A stretch of 64,000 nucleotides of DNA from Cryptosporangium sp044454545 (GTDB taxonomy: Bacteria > Actinomycetota > Actinomycetes > Mycobacteriales > Cryptosporangiaceae): positions 806,001 through 870,000 of the forward strand of contig NZ_JBITDV010000002.1 in the NCBI RefSeq assembly GCF_044454545.1, given 5' to 3'. A model generated the notes under the pieces. That model did not search any database, was not told the origin of the DNA, and saw only the letters and a list, made by a program, of their open reading frames with translations. The first letter of the stretch is position 1; the number at the start of each line of letters is the position of its first letter. This document shows, piece by piece, positions 31,494 to 40,065 of the stretch. Both the position numbers and the translations under genes were made by a program.

Positions 31494-32396
31494 GTGTCCG
31501 CCGTCGACAGCTCGAACTCCACTGGTACCGCCCGGGTCAAGCGCGGCATGGCCGAAATGCTCAAGGGCGGCGTGATCATGGACGTCGTCACCCCCGAGCA
31601 GGCGAAGATCGCCGAAGACGCCGGTGCGGTGGCGGTGATGGCGCTCGAGCGCGTTCCGGCCGACATCCGGGCGCAGGGCGGCCTGGCCCGGATGAGTGAC
31701 CCCGACATGATCGAGGGCATCGTCAACACGGTGTCGATCCCGGTGATGGCGAAGGCCCGCATCGGGCACTTCGTCGAGGCCCAGGTGCTGCAGGCGCTCG
31801 GCGTCGACTACGTGGACGAGTCCGAGGTGCTGACGCCGGCCGACGAGGAGCACCACATCGACAAGTGGGCGTTCACCGTGCCGTTCGTCTGCGGCGCCAC
31901 CAACCTGGGCGAAGCACTGCGGCGGATCGCCGAGGGCGCGGCGATGATCCGCTCCAAGGGCGAGGCCGGCACCGGCAACGTCGTCGAGGCCACCCGGCAC
32001 ATGCGGTCGATCCGGTCGGGGATCAAGCGGCTGACGACGCTCGACGAGACCGAGCTGTTCGTCGCGGCGAAGAACCTGCAGGCGCCGTACGAGCTGGTCA
32101 AGGAAGTCGCGCAGCTGGGCAAGCTGCCGGTCGTGCTGTTCACCGCAGGCGGCATCGCGACCCCGGCCGACGCCGCGATGATGATGCAGCTCGGCGCCGA
32201 AGGGGTGTTCGTCGGCTCCGGCATCTTCAAGTCCGGCGACCCGGCCAAGCGCGCCGAGGCGATCGTCAAGGCCACCACGTTCCACGACGACCCCGACGTG
32301 ATCGCCAAGGTCTCCCGCGGGCTGGGCGAGGCGATGGTCGGGCTGAACGTCGACACGCTGCCGGTCGACCAGAAGTACGCGAACCGCGGCTGGTGA
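31494..32396 (+). CDS. pdxS: Pyridoxal 5'-phosphate synthase, lyase subunit PdxS
   Basis: Builds pyridoxal phosphate from ribose 5-phosphate, glyceraldehyde 3-phosphate and ammonia supplied by PdxT. 300 residues of TIM-barrel with the two key lysines Lys87 (VMAKARIGH) and Lys155 (RSKGEAGTG), the phosphate loop TAGGIATPADAA and FVGSGIFKSGDP. GTG start 31494. Its stop overlaps the pdxT start by four bases (GTGA), keeping the two subunits in step. Confidence 0.98.
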   Translation: MSAVDSSNSTGTARVKRGMAEMLKGGVIMDVVTPEQAKIAEDAGAVAVMALERVPADIRAQGGLARMSDPDMIEGIVNTVSIPVMAKARIGHFVEAQVLQALGVDYVDESEVLTPADEEHHIDKWAFTVPFVCGATNLGEALRRIAEGAAMIRSKGEAGTGNVVEATRHMRSIRSGIKRLTTLDETELFVAAKNLQAPYELVKEVAQLGKLPVVLFTAGGIATPADAAMMMQLGAEGVFVGSGIFKSGDPAKRAEAIVKATTFHDDPDVIAKVSRGLGEAMVGLNVDTLPVDQKYANRGW

Positions 32397-33031
32397 TCGG
32401 GGTCCTCGCCCTGCAGGGCGACGTTCGTGAGCACCTGCACGCCCTGAACGCGGCCGGCGCGTCCGCGATACCCGTACGCAGGCCCGCCGAGCTGGCCGCG
32501 GTCGAGGGACTGGTCGTGCCCGGCGGCGAGTCGACCACGATGAGCCGGCTCGCCGGGGTGTTCGGCCTGCTCGAGCCGGTGCGGGCGCGCATCGCCGGTG
32601 GTCTGCCGGTGTACGGCTCGTGCGCCGGGATGATCATGCTGGCCCGCACCGTGCTCGACGGCCGGGACGACCAGCAGAGCTTCGGCGGGATCGACATGGT
32701 CGTGCGGCGCAACGCGTTCGGGCGGCAGGTCGATTCGTTCGAAACCGACCTGGCGTTCACCGGAGTGGACGGCGATCCGATGCACGCGGTCTTCATCCGC
32801 GCGCCGTGGGTCGAGCAGGTCGGTCCCGGCGTCGAGGTGCTTGCCCGGGTCGACGGCGGTGTTGCGGACGGTAGGGTGGTCGCGGTCCGGCAGGGCAACC
32901 TGCTGGCGACTTCCTTCCACCCGGAGTTGACGGGTGACCTCCGCGTGCACGAATTGTTCGTTCGAATGGTTCGGGAGGCGGCGGCGGGGCCGACCAAGGA
33001 CGTGCAAGAAAAAGAGGAGGCAGTACGGTGA
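32393..33031 (+). CDS. pdxT: Pyridoxal 5'-phosphate synthase, glutaminase subunit PdxT
   Basis: Class I glutaminase that feeds ammonia to PdxS. 212 residues with GVLALQGDVREH, VVPGGESTTM (oxyanion/glutamine site), nucleophile Cys77 in YGSCAGM and the His176/Glu178 pair in FHPEL. The GTG start overlaps the pdxS stop, and its own stop overlaps the yebC start (GTGA), so pdxS-pdxT-yebC are translated as a chain. Confidence 0.97.
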   Translation: MIGVLALQGDVREHLHALNAAGASAIPVRRPAELAAVEGLVVPGGESTTMSRLAGVFGLLEPVRARIAGGLPVYGSCAGMIMLARTVLDGRDDQQSFGGIDMVVRRNAFGRQVDSFETDLAFTGVDGDPMHAVFIRAPWVEQVGPGVEVLARVDGGVADGRVVAVRQGNLLATSFHPELTGDLRVHELFVRMVREAAAGPTKDVQEKEEAVR

Positions 33032-33777
33032 GCGGCCACTCCAAATGGGCTACCACGAAGCACAAAAAGGCCGTCATCGACGCCAAGCGCGGCAAGATGT
33101 TCGCCAAGCTGATCAAGAACGTCGAGGTGGCGGCCCGCACCGGCGGCGGCGACCCGGCCGGTAACCCGACGCTGTACGACGCCATCCAGAAGGCCAAGAA
33201 GAGCTCGGTCCCCAACGACAACATCGACCGCGCGGTCAAGCGGGGTTCCGGTGCCGAGGGCGGCGGGGCCGATTACCAGAACATCACGTACGAGGGCTAC
33301 GGGCCCAACGGCGTCGCGGTGCTGATCGAGTGTCTCACCGACAACCGCAACCGGGCGGCGTCCGAGGTGCGGATCGCGATGACCCGCAACGGCGGCGCGA
33401 TGGCCGACCCGGGCAGCGTCGCGTACCTGTTCCACCGCAAGGGCGTCGTCATCGTCCCGAAGGCCGAGCTGACCGAGGACGACGTGCTGGTCGCGGTGCT
33501 CGAGGCCGGCGCCGAGGAGGTCAACGACCTCGGCGAGGAGTTCGAGGTCGTGAGCGAACCGACCGATCTGGTCGCGGTGCGTACCGCGCTGCAGGACGCC
33601 GGCATCGACTACGACTCGGCCGAGTCGAGCTTCGTGCCGAGCATGCAGATCCCGCTCGACGTCGAGGGCGCGCGCAAGGTGTTCAAGCTGATCGACGCGC
33701 TCGAAGACAGCGACGACGTGCAGAACGTCTACGCGAACTTCGACGTCTCCGACGAGGTCATGGCCGAAGTCGACTGA
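33028..33777 (+). CDS. YebC/PmpR family DNA-binding protein
   Basis: 249 residues with the invariant start MSGHSKWATTKHKKAVIDAK. The middle block TYEGYGPNGVAVLIECLTDN-RNR and the three-domain TACO1/YebC fold are clear. Members are reported as transcriptional regulators (PmpR) and, more recently, as translation helpers at proline stretches. In actinobacteria the gene almost always precedes ruvCAB, as here. Its GTG overlaps the pdxT stop; 53 bases separate it from ruvC. Confidence 0.97.
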   Translation: MSGHSKWATTKHKKAVIDAKRGKMFAKLIKNVEVAARTGGGDPAGNPTLYDAIQKAKKSSVPNDNIDRAVKRGSGAEGGGADYQNITYEGYGPNGVAVLIECLTDNRNRAASEVRIAMTRNGGAMADPGSVAYLFHRKGVVIVPKAELTEDDVLVAVLEAGAEEVNDLGEEFEVVSEPTDLVAVRTALQDAGIDYDSAESSFVPSMQIPLDVEGARKVFKLIDALEDSDDVQNVYANFDVSDEVMAEVD

Positions 33778-33802
33778 CGCCTGTGGTTTGATCCGTTCCG
33801 TA

Positions 33803-33818
33803 CCGAACAGCTGTACGG
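33803..33818. promoter_or_regulatory. Candidate LexA (SOS) box before ruvC
   Basis: CCGAACAGCTGTACGG matches the core of TCGAACRNNTGTTCGA with three differences. It lies 12 bases before the ruvC GTG, next to the GGAGG site, and shares the CTGTACG half with the lexA box at 1448-1463. SOS control of ruvCAB is known in other bacteria. Confidence 0.6.
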
Positions 33819-33830
33819 AGGTGGACGGAC

Positions 33831-34388
33831 GTGCGCGTGCTCGGAGTCGATCCGGGTCTTACCCGTTGCGGGGTCGGTGTCGTCGACGGCGCGCCCGGCC
33901 GGCGCTGCGGCCTCGTCCACGTGGACGTGATCCGCACCCCGGCCGACGCCGAACTCGGTGACCGGCTGGTCGCGATCGCCGACGGTCTGGCCGCGGCGAT
34001 CGCGGTGCACCGGCCCGAGGCGGTCGCGGTCGAGCGGGTGTTCAGCCAGCACAACGTCCGGACGGTGATGGGCACCGCGCAGGCCGCCGCGATGGCGATC
34101 GTCGCGGCGACCCGGGCCGGAATCCCGGTCGCGCTGCACACGCCGTCCGAGGTGAAGGCGGCCGTGACCGGGTCCGGCACCGCCGACAAGGCCCAGGTCG
34201 GCCTGATGGTGACCCGGATTCTCGGCCTCACGGGGACCCCGAAGCCGGCCGACGCGGCGGACGCGCTCGCGCTGGCCATCTGCCACCTCTGGCGAGCGCC
34301 CGCGCAGGCGCGCCTGGCGGAGGCGCTGGCCCGCAGCGCGTCACCTGCCCGCGGCGCCGGCCACCGCGACCGGGCGGTGGGTGAATGA
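33831..34388 (+). CDS. ruvC: Holliday junction endonuclease RuvC
   Basis: Cuts Holliday junctions as a dimer alongside RuvAB. 185 residues; acidic active-site residues Asp7 (GVDPGLT), Glu68 (VAVERVF), Asp141 and Asp144 (ADAADALALA) are all present. GTG 33831 follows GGAGG. An SOS-box candidate sits at 33803-33818 so the ruvCAB operon can respond to damage apart from yebC. The stop overlaps the ruvA start (ATGA). Confidence 0.97.
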   Translation: MRVLGVDPGLTRCGVGVVDGAPGRRCGLVHVDVIRTPADAELGDRLVAIADGLAAAIAVHRPEAVAVERVFSQHNVRTVMGTAQAAAMAIVAATRAGIPVALHTPSEVKAAVTGSGTADKAQVGLMVTRILGLTGTPKPADAADALALAICHLWRAPAQARLAEALARSASPARGAGHRDRAVGE

Positions 34389-34987
34389 TCGCCTCAGTGC
34401 GCGGCGAGGTCACGACGGTCGGGCCGGACGGTGTCGTGGTCGAGGTCGGGGGCGTGGGCATCGCGGTGCACTGCACCCCGGCGACGCTCGGCGGGCTGCG
34501 GGTCGGCTCGCCGGCCCGCCTCGCGACCAGCCTCGTCGTCCGCGAAGACTCCCTGACGCTCTACGGCTTCGCCTCCGACGACGAGCGCACGCTCTTCGAG
34601 CTGCTCCAGACCGCGAGCGGTGTCGGACCGCGTCTCGCCCTGGCCGTACTGGCCGTGCACTCCCCGGACGCCATCCGGCTGGCCATCGCCGGTGCCGACC
34701 ACGCCGCACTCACCCGGGTGCCCGGCATCGGCAAGAAGGGCGCGGAACGGCTGGTACTGGAACTTCGCGACCGCATCGGCTCGGTGGACCCGATCGCGGT
34801 GCCGAACCTCGCCGCCCCCGGCGCAGGCTGGCAACCGGCCGTCCGGGAGGGCCTCACCGGCCTCGGCTGGGCGCCCAAGGAGGCCGAAGACGCGGTCGCC
34901 GTGATCGCGGCCGACGCCGAGGGCAAGCCGATCGAGGTCGCCGTGGCCCTCCGGCGCGCCATCCAGCTGCTGGGACGCAACCGATGA
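34385..34987 (+). CDS. ruvA: Holliday junction branch migration protein RuvA
   Basis: Tetrameric junction-binding subunit. 200 residues with the OB-fold start MIASVRGEVTTVGPDGVVVE, two helix-hairpin-helix motifs (LLQTASGVGPRLALAVL and LTRVPGIGKKGAERLVLEL) and the flexible C-terminal domain III (about 150-200) that contacts RuvB. Start and stop both overlap neighbours by four bases (ATGA), typical for ruvCAB. Confidence 0.97.
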   Translation: MIASVRGEVTTVGPDGVVVEVGGVGIAVHCTPATLGGLRVGSPARLATSLVVREDSLTLYGFASDDERTLFELLQTASGVGPRLALAVLAVHSPDAIRLAIAGADHAALTRVPGIGKKGAERLVLELRDRIGSVDPIAVPNLAAPGAGWQPAVREGLTGLGWAPKEAEDAVAVIAADAEGKPIEVAVALRRAIQLLGRNR

Positions 34988-36057
34988 CCGCCGACGACGA
35001 CGTCGTCTCGGCGTACGCCGCGCCCGAGGAGCGCGACGTCGAATCGAGCCTGCGGCCGCGACAGCTCGACGACTTCATCGGCCAGCACCGCGTCCGCGAA
35101 CAGCTCGAGGTATTGCTGCACAGCGCTCAGCGCCGCAACCGCCCGCCCGACCACATCCTGCTCTCCGGCCCGCCCGGCCTCGGCAAGACGAGCCTCGCGA
35201 TGATCGTCGCGGCCGAGCTCGGCAGCGCGATCCGGGTGACGAGCGGCCCGGCGATCGAACGCTCCGGCGACCTCGCTGCGGTGCTCACGACGCTGGCCCA
35301 GGGCGACGTCCTGTTCATCGACGAGATCCACCGCATCGCCCGCCCCGCCGAGGAACTGCTGTACTCGGCGATGGAAGACTTCCGGGTCGACGTCGTGGTC
35401 GGCAAGGGGCCCGGCGCGACCGCGATCCCGCTCGACGTCGAGCCGTTCACGCTGGTCGGCGCCACCACCCGTTCCGGCCTGCTGACCGGCCCGCTCCGCG
35501 ACCGGTTCGGCTTCGTCGCGCACCTGGACTTCTACGACGCGTCCGACCTGGAGAAAGTGCTCGCCCGGTCGGCGTCCATCCTCGGCGTCCGCATCGACCC
35601 GGCCGGAGCGGCGGAGATCGCGGGCCGGTCGCGGGGGACACCGCGGATCGCGAACCGCCTGCTGCGGCGGGTGCGCGACTACGCGGAGGTCCGGGCCGAC
35701 GGTCAGGTGACGCTCGACGTCGCCCGCGCCGCGCTCAAGGTGTACGAGGTCGACCGGGTCGGTCTCGACCGTCTCGACCGCGCGGTGCTGGATGCGCTCG
35801 TCATGTCGTTCGGCGGTGGACCGGTCGGGTTGTCGACGCTGGCGGTGGCGGTCGGGGAGGAGCCCGGCACGGTCGAGGAGGTCGCCGAGCCGTTCCTGGT
35901 CCGGGCCGGCCTGCTGGCCCGGACTCCGCGCGGCCGGGTGGCGACCCCGGCGGCCTGGGCCCATCTGGGCAAGACCCCGCCGCCCGGACTCGTGCCATCA
36001 ACCGGGCCGACACCCGCGGCCGACCTCTTCGGAGGAACTTTCCGCTCGGGGTCGTAA
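34984..36057 (+). CDS. ruvB: Holliday junction branch migration helicase RuvB
   Basis: AAA+ motor that drives branch migration. 357 residues with Walker A GPPGLGKT (62-69), Walker B LFIDEIH (110-116), sensor and arginine-finger regions (TLVGATTRSGLLTGPLRDRF) and the C-terminal winged helix. ATG 34984 overlaps the ruvA stop. The last 40 residues (PSTGPTPAADLFGG...) are a short Pro-rich extension. Confidence 0.97.
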   Translation: MTADDDVVSAYAAPEERDVESSLRPRQLDDFIGQHRVREQLEVLLHSAQRRNRPPDHILLSGPPGLGKTSLAMIVAAELGSAIRVTSGPAIERSGDLAAVLTTLAQGDVLFIDEIHRIARPAEELLYSAMEDFRVDVVVGKGPGATAIPLDVEPFTLVGATTRSGLLTGPLRDRFGFVAHLDFYDASDLEKVLARSASILGVRIDPAGAAEIAGRSRGTPRIANRLLRRVRDYAEVRADGQVTLDVARAALKVYEVDRVGLDRLDRAVLDALVMSFGGGPVGLSTLAVAVGEEPGTVEEVAEPFLVRAGLLARTPRGRVATPAAWAHLGKTPPPGLVPSTGPTPAADLFGGTFRSGS

Positions 36058-36183
36058 CGTCACGGAACGTTGATACGACCTCGGTCGTTGTGACCGCGTG
36101 GCAGCGGCCCGAGCAGCTGCTACTAGACTTCCGCAGTCGCACCCCCGCAATACCCCGCTGACGAACGTTCGAAAGGGCCCTCC

Positions 36184-36723
36184 GTGGTAGACGAAGCCGC
36201 ACAACAGAGCTCTGGCGGTGGGAGCATCCTGCCTCTGCTGCTGCTGGTCGGCGTGTTCGCGCTGATGTACTTCCTGGTCATCCGACCCCAGTCGCAGCGC
36301 CGCAAGCAGATGACCAGCATGCAGAACAAGGTCGAAGAGGGCGCGCCGGTCATGACGCTGGGCGGTCTCTACGGCACGGTCGTGTCCACGGAGGGTGACT
36401 CGGTTCTGCTCGAGGTCTCGCCGGGCGTGACGAACCGTTACGCGCGCGCCGCGATCGCGAAGGTGCTGTCCGACGAGGAGGCCACGAAGGCCGGCATGGC
36501 GGCCAACGAGGACGCCGTGGACGAGGACGACGTGCCGCTCACCGACGCGGTCCTGGTCGAGGAGCCGGTGGTGGCGACGACCACCACCACGACGACCGCG
36601 CCGGAGCCGCCCGCGGCCCCCGAGGTCGTGTCCGACCCCACGGCCGACCCGCGCCCGGTCTCGGCCGAGGCCGACTCGACGGCCGACACGGCCGACTCGG
36701 CCAAGGGCACCGACCGCCGCTGA
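36184..36723 (+). CDS. yajC: Preprotein translocase accessory subunit YajC
   Basis: Small partner of SecDF in the membrane. 179 residues, longer than the usual 100 or so: one membrane segment (ILPLLLLVGVFALMYFLVI, about 15-33), the conserved RPQSQRRKQM block and MTLGGLYGTVVS, then an acidic, Thr/Pro/Ala-rich tail (VATTTTTTTAPEPPAAPE). GTG start after GAAAGGG. A hairpin follows the gene, so secD may need its own promoter. Confidence 0.93.
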   Translation: MVDEAAQQSSGGGSILPLLLLVGVFALMYFLVIRPQSQRRKQMTSMQNKVEEGAPVMTLGGLYGTVVSTEGDSVLLEVSPGVTNRYARAAIAKVLSDEEATKAGMAANEDAVDEDDVPLTDAVLVEEPVVATTTTTTTAPEPPAAPEVVSDPTADPRPVSAEADSTADTADSAKGTDRR

Positions 36724-36733
36724 ATCGAGCACG

Positions 36734-36762
36734 GGTGGCGCGGTTCGACCGGCCGCGCCACC
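36734..36762 (+). terminator. Hairpin after yajC
   Basis: GGTGGCGCGG (36734-36743) pairs perfectly with CCGCGCCACC (36753-36762) around a 9-base loop, 11 bases after the yajC stop. Confidence 0.5.
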
Positions 36763-36788
36763 TGTGTAACCAGTAAGGGGGCCTGCAC

Positions 36789-36851
36789 GTGAAGGTCCGA
36801 CCGGATAGCGTCACCAATCGGACGTACCGCCGTCGCCTCTGGCGTACGTAG
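36789..36851 (+). CDS. Possible 20-codon leader peptide upstream of secD
   Basis: GTG 36789 follows GGGGG at 7 bases and opens MKVRPDSVTNRTYRRRLWRT, stopping at TAG 36849-36851. Six of 20 residues are arginine, three in a row. It lies between the yajC hairpin and the secD start (57 bases away). Regulatory nascent peptides upstream of secDF are known in other bacteria, but this peptide has no membrane segment or known arrest motif. It could be chance. Confidence 0.25.
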   Translation: MKVRPDSVTNRTYRRRLWRT

Positions 36852-36908
36852 CGCGGACTCACGGGGCCGCACCACCGCCGCCCCAGCACTGAAGGAGACC
36901 TTTCAGCC

Positions 36909-38867
36909 GTGGCACCACCTCGCGGACAGCTGCGTGCCGGGCGATACCTCGCCTTTCTCGCGGTCATCGTGATCGCGCTCTACGCGTTCGTGTTCCTGAC
37001 CGGCAGTGGGTCGGTGAAGGACAAGCTCACTCCACGGCTCGGCCTCGACCTGCAGGGCGGCACGACCGTGACGCTCCACGCGGCTCAGGCCGGTGGGAAG
37101 GCTCCCGACGCCGAGCAACTCGAACAGGCGCGGCAGATCATCGAGAACCGGGTCAACGGCACCGGTGTCGCTGAGGCCGAAGTGGTCACCGAGGGCGATT
37201 CCAACATCGTCATCAACGCGCCCGGCCAGAACAACGACGCGATCAAGCAGGTCGGCGAGCCGGCCCAGCTGCGATTCCGCGCGGTGCTCGAGCAGGCGCA
37301 GGACATCGACGCGATCAAGGCGGCGGCCGCGGCCGCCTCGCCCACCCCGTCGGCGTCGGGCACGCCCTCCCCGAGCCCGACGACGTCCGGCTCGGCGTCA
37401 CCCGGCCCGTCGCCCTCGACGTCGGCCAAGACGCAGGCGAGCCCGTCCGCCTCCGGCGGCGGAGGGGGCGGCAGCGCCCCCCAGGCGGTTCCGGCCGCCG
37501 ACACCCCGACTCCGACGACCTCCGCGTCGCCGTCGGCGAAGGCCAGCCAATCGGCCGGGGCCACGCCGTCGACCAGCGCGAGCCCGTCGGCGTCCCCGGC
37601 CGCGACCCCGACGTCGCCGAGCCAGGCGGCGCTGCAGAAGTCCGCGCTCGCGAAGTTCCCCAAGGAAGCCGCGACCTACGTGGCCCAGGGGTCGGCAGAA
37701 GACTTCGCCGGTGCCGCCACGAACCCGCAGCTCGCCGCGATCTTCGAGCCCGGGGCCAAGAAGCTGACCGAGGCCGAGGTCGCCGCGCTGCCGATCGACT
37801 GGCAGTTCAAGGTGCCGTGGATCAGCTGCAAGATGCTGAACAACCGGCCGGCCGGTTCGATCGACGCGGTCGGCCAGCAGGTCGTCGCCTGCCAAGACAC
37901 CGCGAAGTACAAGCTGGAGAAGGCCGGTGTCGTCGGCACCGACATCAAGACCGCGAGCTTCACGTTCAACGCGCAGCAGGGCGGCTGGGTCGTCAACCTG
38001 AAGTTCACCAGCAAGGGGCAAGACAAGTGGACCGCGCTGACCAAGGCCACGCTGCAGAAGCAGGTCGCGGTCGTGCTGGACAACGACGTGATCTCGGCGC
38101 CGACGACCAACGAGGTCATCACCGGTGACACCCAGATCAGCGGTCAGTTCACCAAGGTCGAGGCGCAGGACCTCGCGGCCAAGCTGAAGTTCGGCGCGCT
38201 GCCGCTCTCGTTCACGGTCGAGACCGCCGAGTCGATCAGCCCGACGCTCGGCATCGAGCAGCTCGAAGCCGGTCTGCTCGCGGGCGGTATCGGCCTGGCG
38301 CTGGTCATCGTCTACTCGCTGATCTACTACCGGGCGCTGGGCCTGGTCACGATCGCCAGCCTGGTGGTGTCCGGCGCGATCATCTACGCGTCGATCCTCC
38401 TGCTCGGGCGTCAGATCGGACTGACTCTGACGCTCGCGGGCGTCGCCGGCTTCATCGTCGCGGTCGGTATCACCGCCGACTCGTTCGTCGTCTTCTTCGA
38501 ACGCTTGAAGGACGAGGTGCGCGACGGCCGGAGCGTCCGCTCGGCGGTGCCGAGGGCCTGGGCCCGGGCGCGGCGCACGATCCTCTCCGCGGACGCGGTC
38601 TCGTTCCTCGCCGCCGCGGTGCTCTACGTGCTGGCCGTCGGCGCGGTGAAGGGCTTCGCGTTCACGCTGGGCCTGTCCACGCTGGTCGACATCATCATCG
38701 TCTTCCTCTTCACTCACCCGCTGGTCGCCATCCTCGCCCGCTCGCGCCGCTTTACCTCGCCCCGGTTCTCCGGCCTGGGTACGCTGCGTAAAGCTGCTGA
38801 CGCGCCTGGCGCCGGAGCAGGCGGACGGTCCGCGACCGCCCGTCGTGTCAGCCCGAAGGAGTCCTGA
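36909..38867 (+). CDS. secD: Protein translocase subunit SecD
   Basis: Proton-driven RND-like partner of SecYEG that pulls secreted proteins outward. 652 residues. One membrane segment (about 13-31), the periplasmic P1 domain (LTPRLGLDLQGGTTVTLHA; the C-terminal half LGIEQLEAGLLAGGIGLALV), then five membrane segments with GVAGFIVAVGITADSFVVFFER. P1 is interrupted by a low-complexity Ser/Pro/Thr/Ala stretch of roughly 120 residues (about 140-260) including a GGGGGG run. The gene ends one base before the secF start. Confidence 0.96.
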   Translation: MAPPRGQLRAGRYLAFLAVIVIALYAFVFLTGSGSVKDKLTPRLGLDLQGGTTVTLHAAQAGGKAPDAEQLEQARQIIENRVNGTGVAEAEVVTEGDSNIVINAPGQNNDAIKQVGEPAQLRFRAVLEQAQDIDAIKAAAAAASPTPSASGTPSPSPTTSGSASPGPSPSTSAKTQASPSASGGGGGGSAPQAVPAADTPTPTTSASPSAKASQSAGATPSTSASPSASPAATPTSPSQAALQKSALAKFPKEAATYVAQGSAEDFAGAATNPQLAAIFEPGAKKLTEAEVAALPIDWQFKVPWISCKMLNNRPAGSIDAVGQQVVACQDTAKYKLEKAGVVGTDIKTASFTFNAQQGGWVVNLKFTSKGQDKWTALTKATLQKQVAVVLDNDVISAPTTNEVITGDTQISGQFTKVEAQDLAAKLKFGALPLSFTVETAESISPTLGIEQLEAGLLAGGIGLALVIVYSLIYYRALGLVTIASLVVSGAIIYASILLLGRQIGLTLTLAGVAGFIVAVGITADSFVVFFERLKDEVRDGRSVRSAVPRAWARARRTILSADAVSFLAAAVLYVLAVGAVKGFAFTLGLSTLVDIIIVFLFTHPLVAILARSRRFTSPRFSGLGTLRKAADAPGAGAGGRSATARRVSPKES

Positions 38868-38868
38868 G

Positions 38869-40065
38869 ATGGGACTGGCCGGTCGCCTCTATCGGGGCGA
38901 GACGAACTTCGACTTCATCGGTTCCCGGAAGCGGTGGTACATCGCGTCCGTCGTGATCGGGCTGATCTGCGTCGGCGCGATCCTGTTCCGGGGCTTCAAC
39001 TGGGGCATCGAGTTCTCCGGTGGCACCTCGTTCGTGTTCAAGCCGCCGAGCGGCGTCACGCTGGAGCAGGTCACCAAGACCGTCGATGACGCCGGCGTCG
39101 AGGTGCAGACCGCGCAGAAGGCCGGACGCGGCAGTGACGTGAAGTACGTCCTCAAGACCGAGTCGCTGAGCATCGCGCAGACCACCGAGGTCAAGACCGC
39201 GCTCACCGGGACGTACAAGATCGCGTCGAACGAGATCACCGACAACCAGGTCAGTTCGTCTTGGGGCGGGCAGGTCACCGACAAGGCGCTGATCGCGCTG
39301 CTGGTGTTCCTGGTGCTGGTGGCCGCGTATCTGGCGATCCGGTTCGAGGCCAGGATGGCGATCGCGGCGCTGCTCGCGCTGCTGCACGACCTGCTGCTCA
39401 CCGCGGGGGTCTACTCGATCGTCGGGTTCGAGGTCACGCCCTCGACGATCGTCGGTCTGCTCACGATCCTCGGTTTCTCGCTGTACGACACGGTCGTCGT
39501 GTTCGACAAGGTCGCCGAAGACACCCGGGGCATCCTGGGCGGCTCGCGGATCAGCTACGCCGAGGCCGCGAACAACGCCGTGAACGAGACGCTGATGCGC
39601 TCGATCAACACGTCGCTGATCTCGCTGCTGCCCGTCGGTGGCCTGCTGTTCGTCGGTGCGGGCCTGCTCGGCGTCGGCACGCTGAAGGACCTCGCGCTGG
39701 TCCTGTTCGTCGGTCTGGCCGCCGGTGCGTACTCGTCGCTCTTCCTGGCCACGCCGTGGCTGGTCGACATGAAGGAGCGCGAGCCCCGCTACCGCGCCCT
39801 CCGCGACCGGGTGGCCGCCCGCCGGGTCGCGGCGGCCAAGACCGCGTCCCAGCCGGTCGAGGCCTCGTCCGACGACGAGGTCTCCTCCGCCGAGGCCGAC
39901 GAGGTGGACGCCGACGGCGACGAGCAGACCGATCGTGAGCCGGCGACCGCCGGCGCGGGTTCGTCGTCGCGGCCAGCCCGCCCGGCGGCCAACCGGTCGC
40001 AGCAGGCGCGGCGCCGGTCCGGCAACCGTCCGGGTCGCCCGGGCGGAAACCGCAAGAAGCGATGA
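38869..40065 (+). CDS. secF: Protein translocase subunit SecF
   Basis: Partner of SecD. 398 residues from ATG 38869, one base after the secD stop, preceded by GAAGGAG. Six membrane segments; the family blocks GIEFSGGTSFVFK, VGLLTILGFSLYDTVVVFDK and RSINTSLISLLPVGGLLFVG are present. The C-terminus is an extended acidic then basic tail (about 330-398: DDEVSSAEADEVDADGDEQ, then ending in RPGGNRKKR). The stop overlaps apt (ATGA). Confidence 0.97.
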   Translation: MGLAGRLYRGETNFDFIGSRKRWYIASVVIGLICVGAILFRGFNWGIEFSGGTSFVFKPPSGVTLEQVTKTVDDAGVEVQTAQKAGRGSDVKYVLKTESLSIAQTTEVKTALTGTYKIASNEITDNQVSSSWGGQVTDKALIALLVFLVLVAAYLAIRFEARMAIAALLALLHDLLLTAGVYSIVGFEVTPSTIVGLLTILGFSLYDTVVVFDKVAEDTRGILGGSRISYAEAANNAVNETLMRSINTSLISLLPVGGLLFVGAGLLGVGTLKDLALVLFVGLAAGAYSSLFLATPWLVDMKEREPRYRALRDRVAARRVAAAKTASQPVEASSDDEVSSAEADEVDADGDEQTDREPATAGAGSSSRPARPAANRSQQARRRSGNRPGRPGGNRKKR

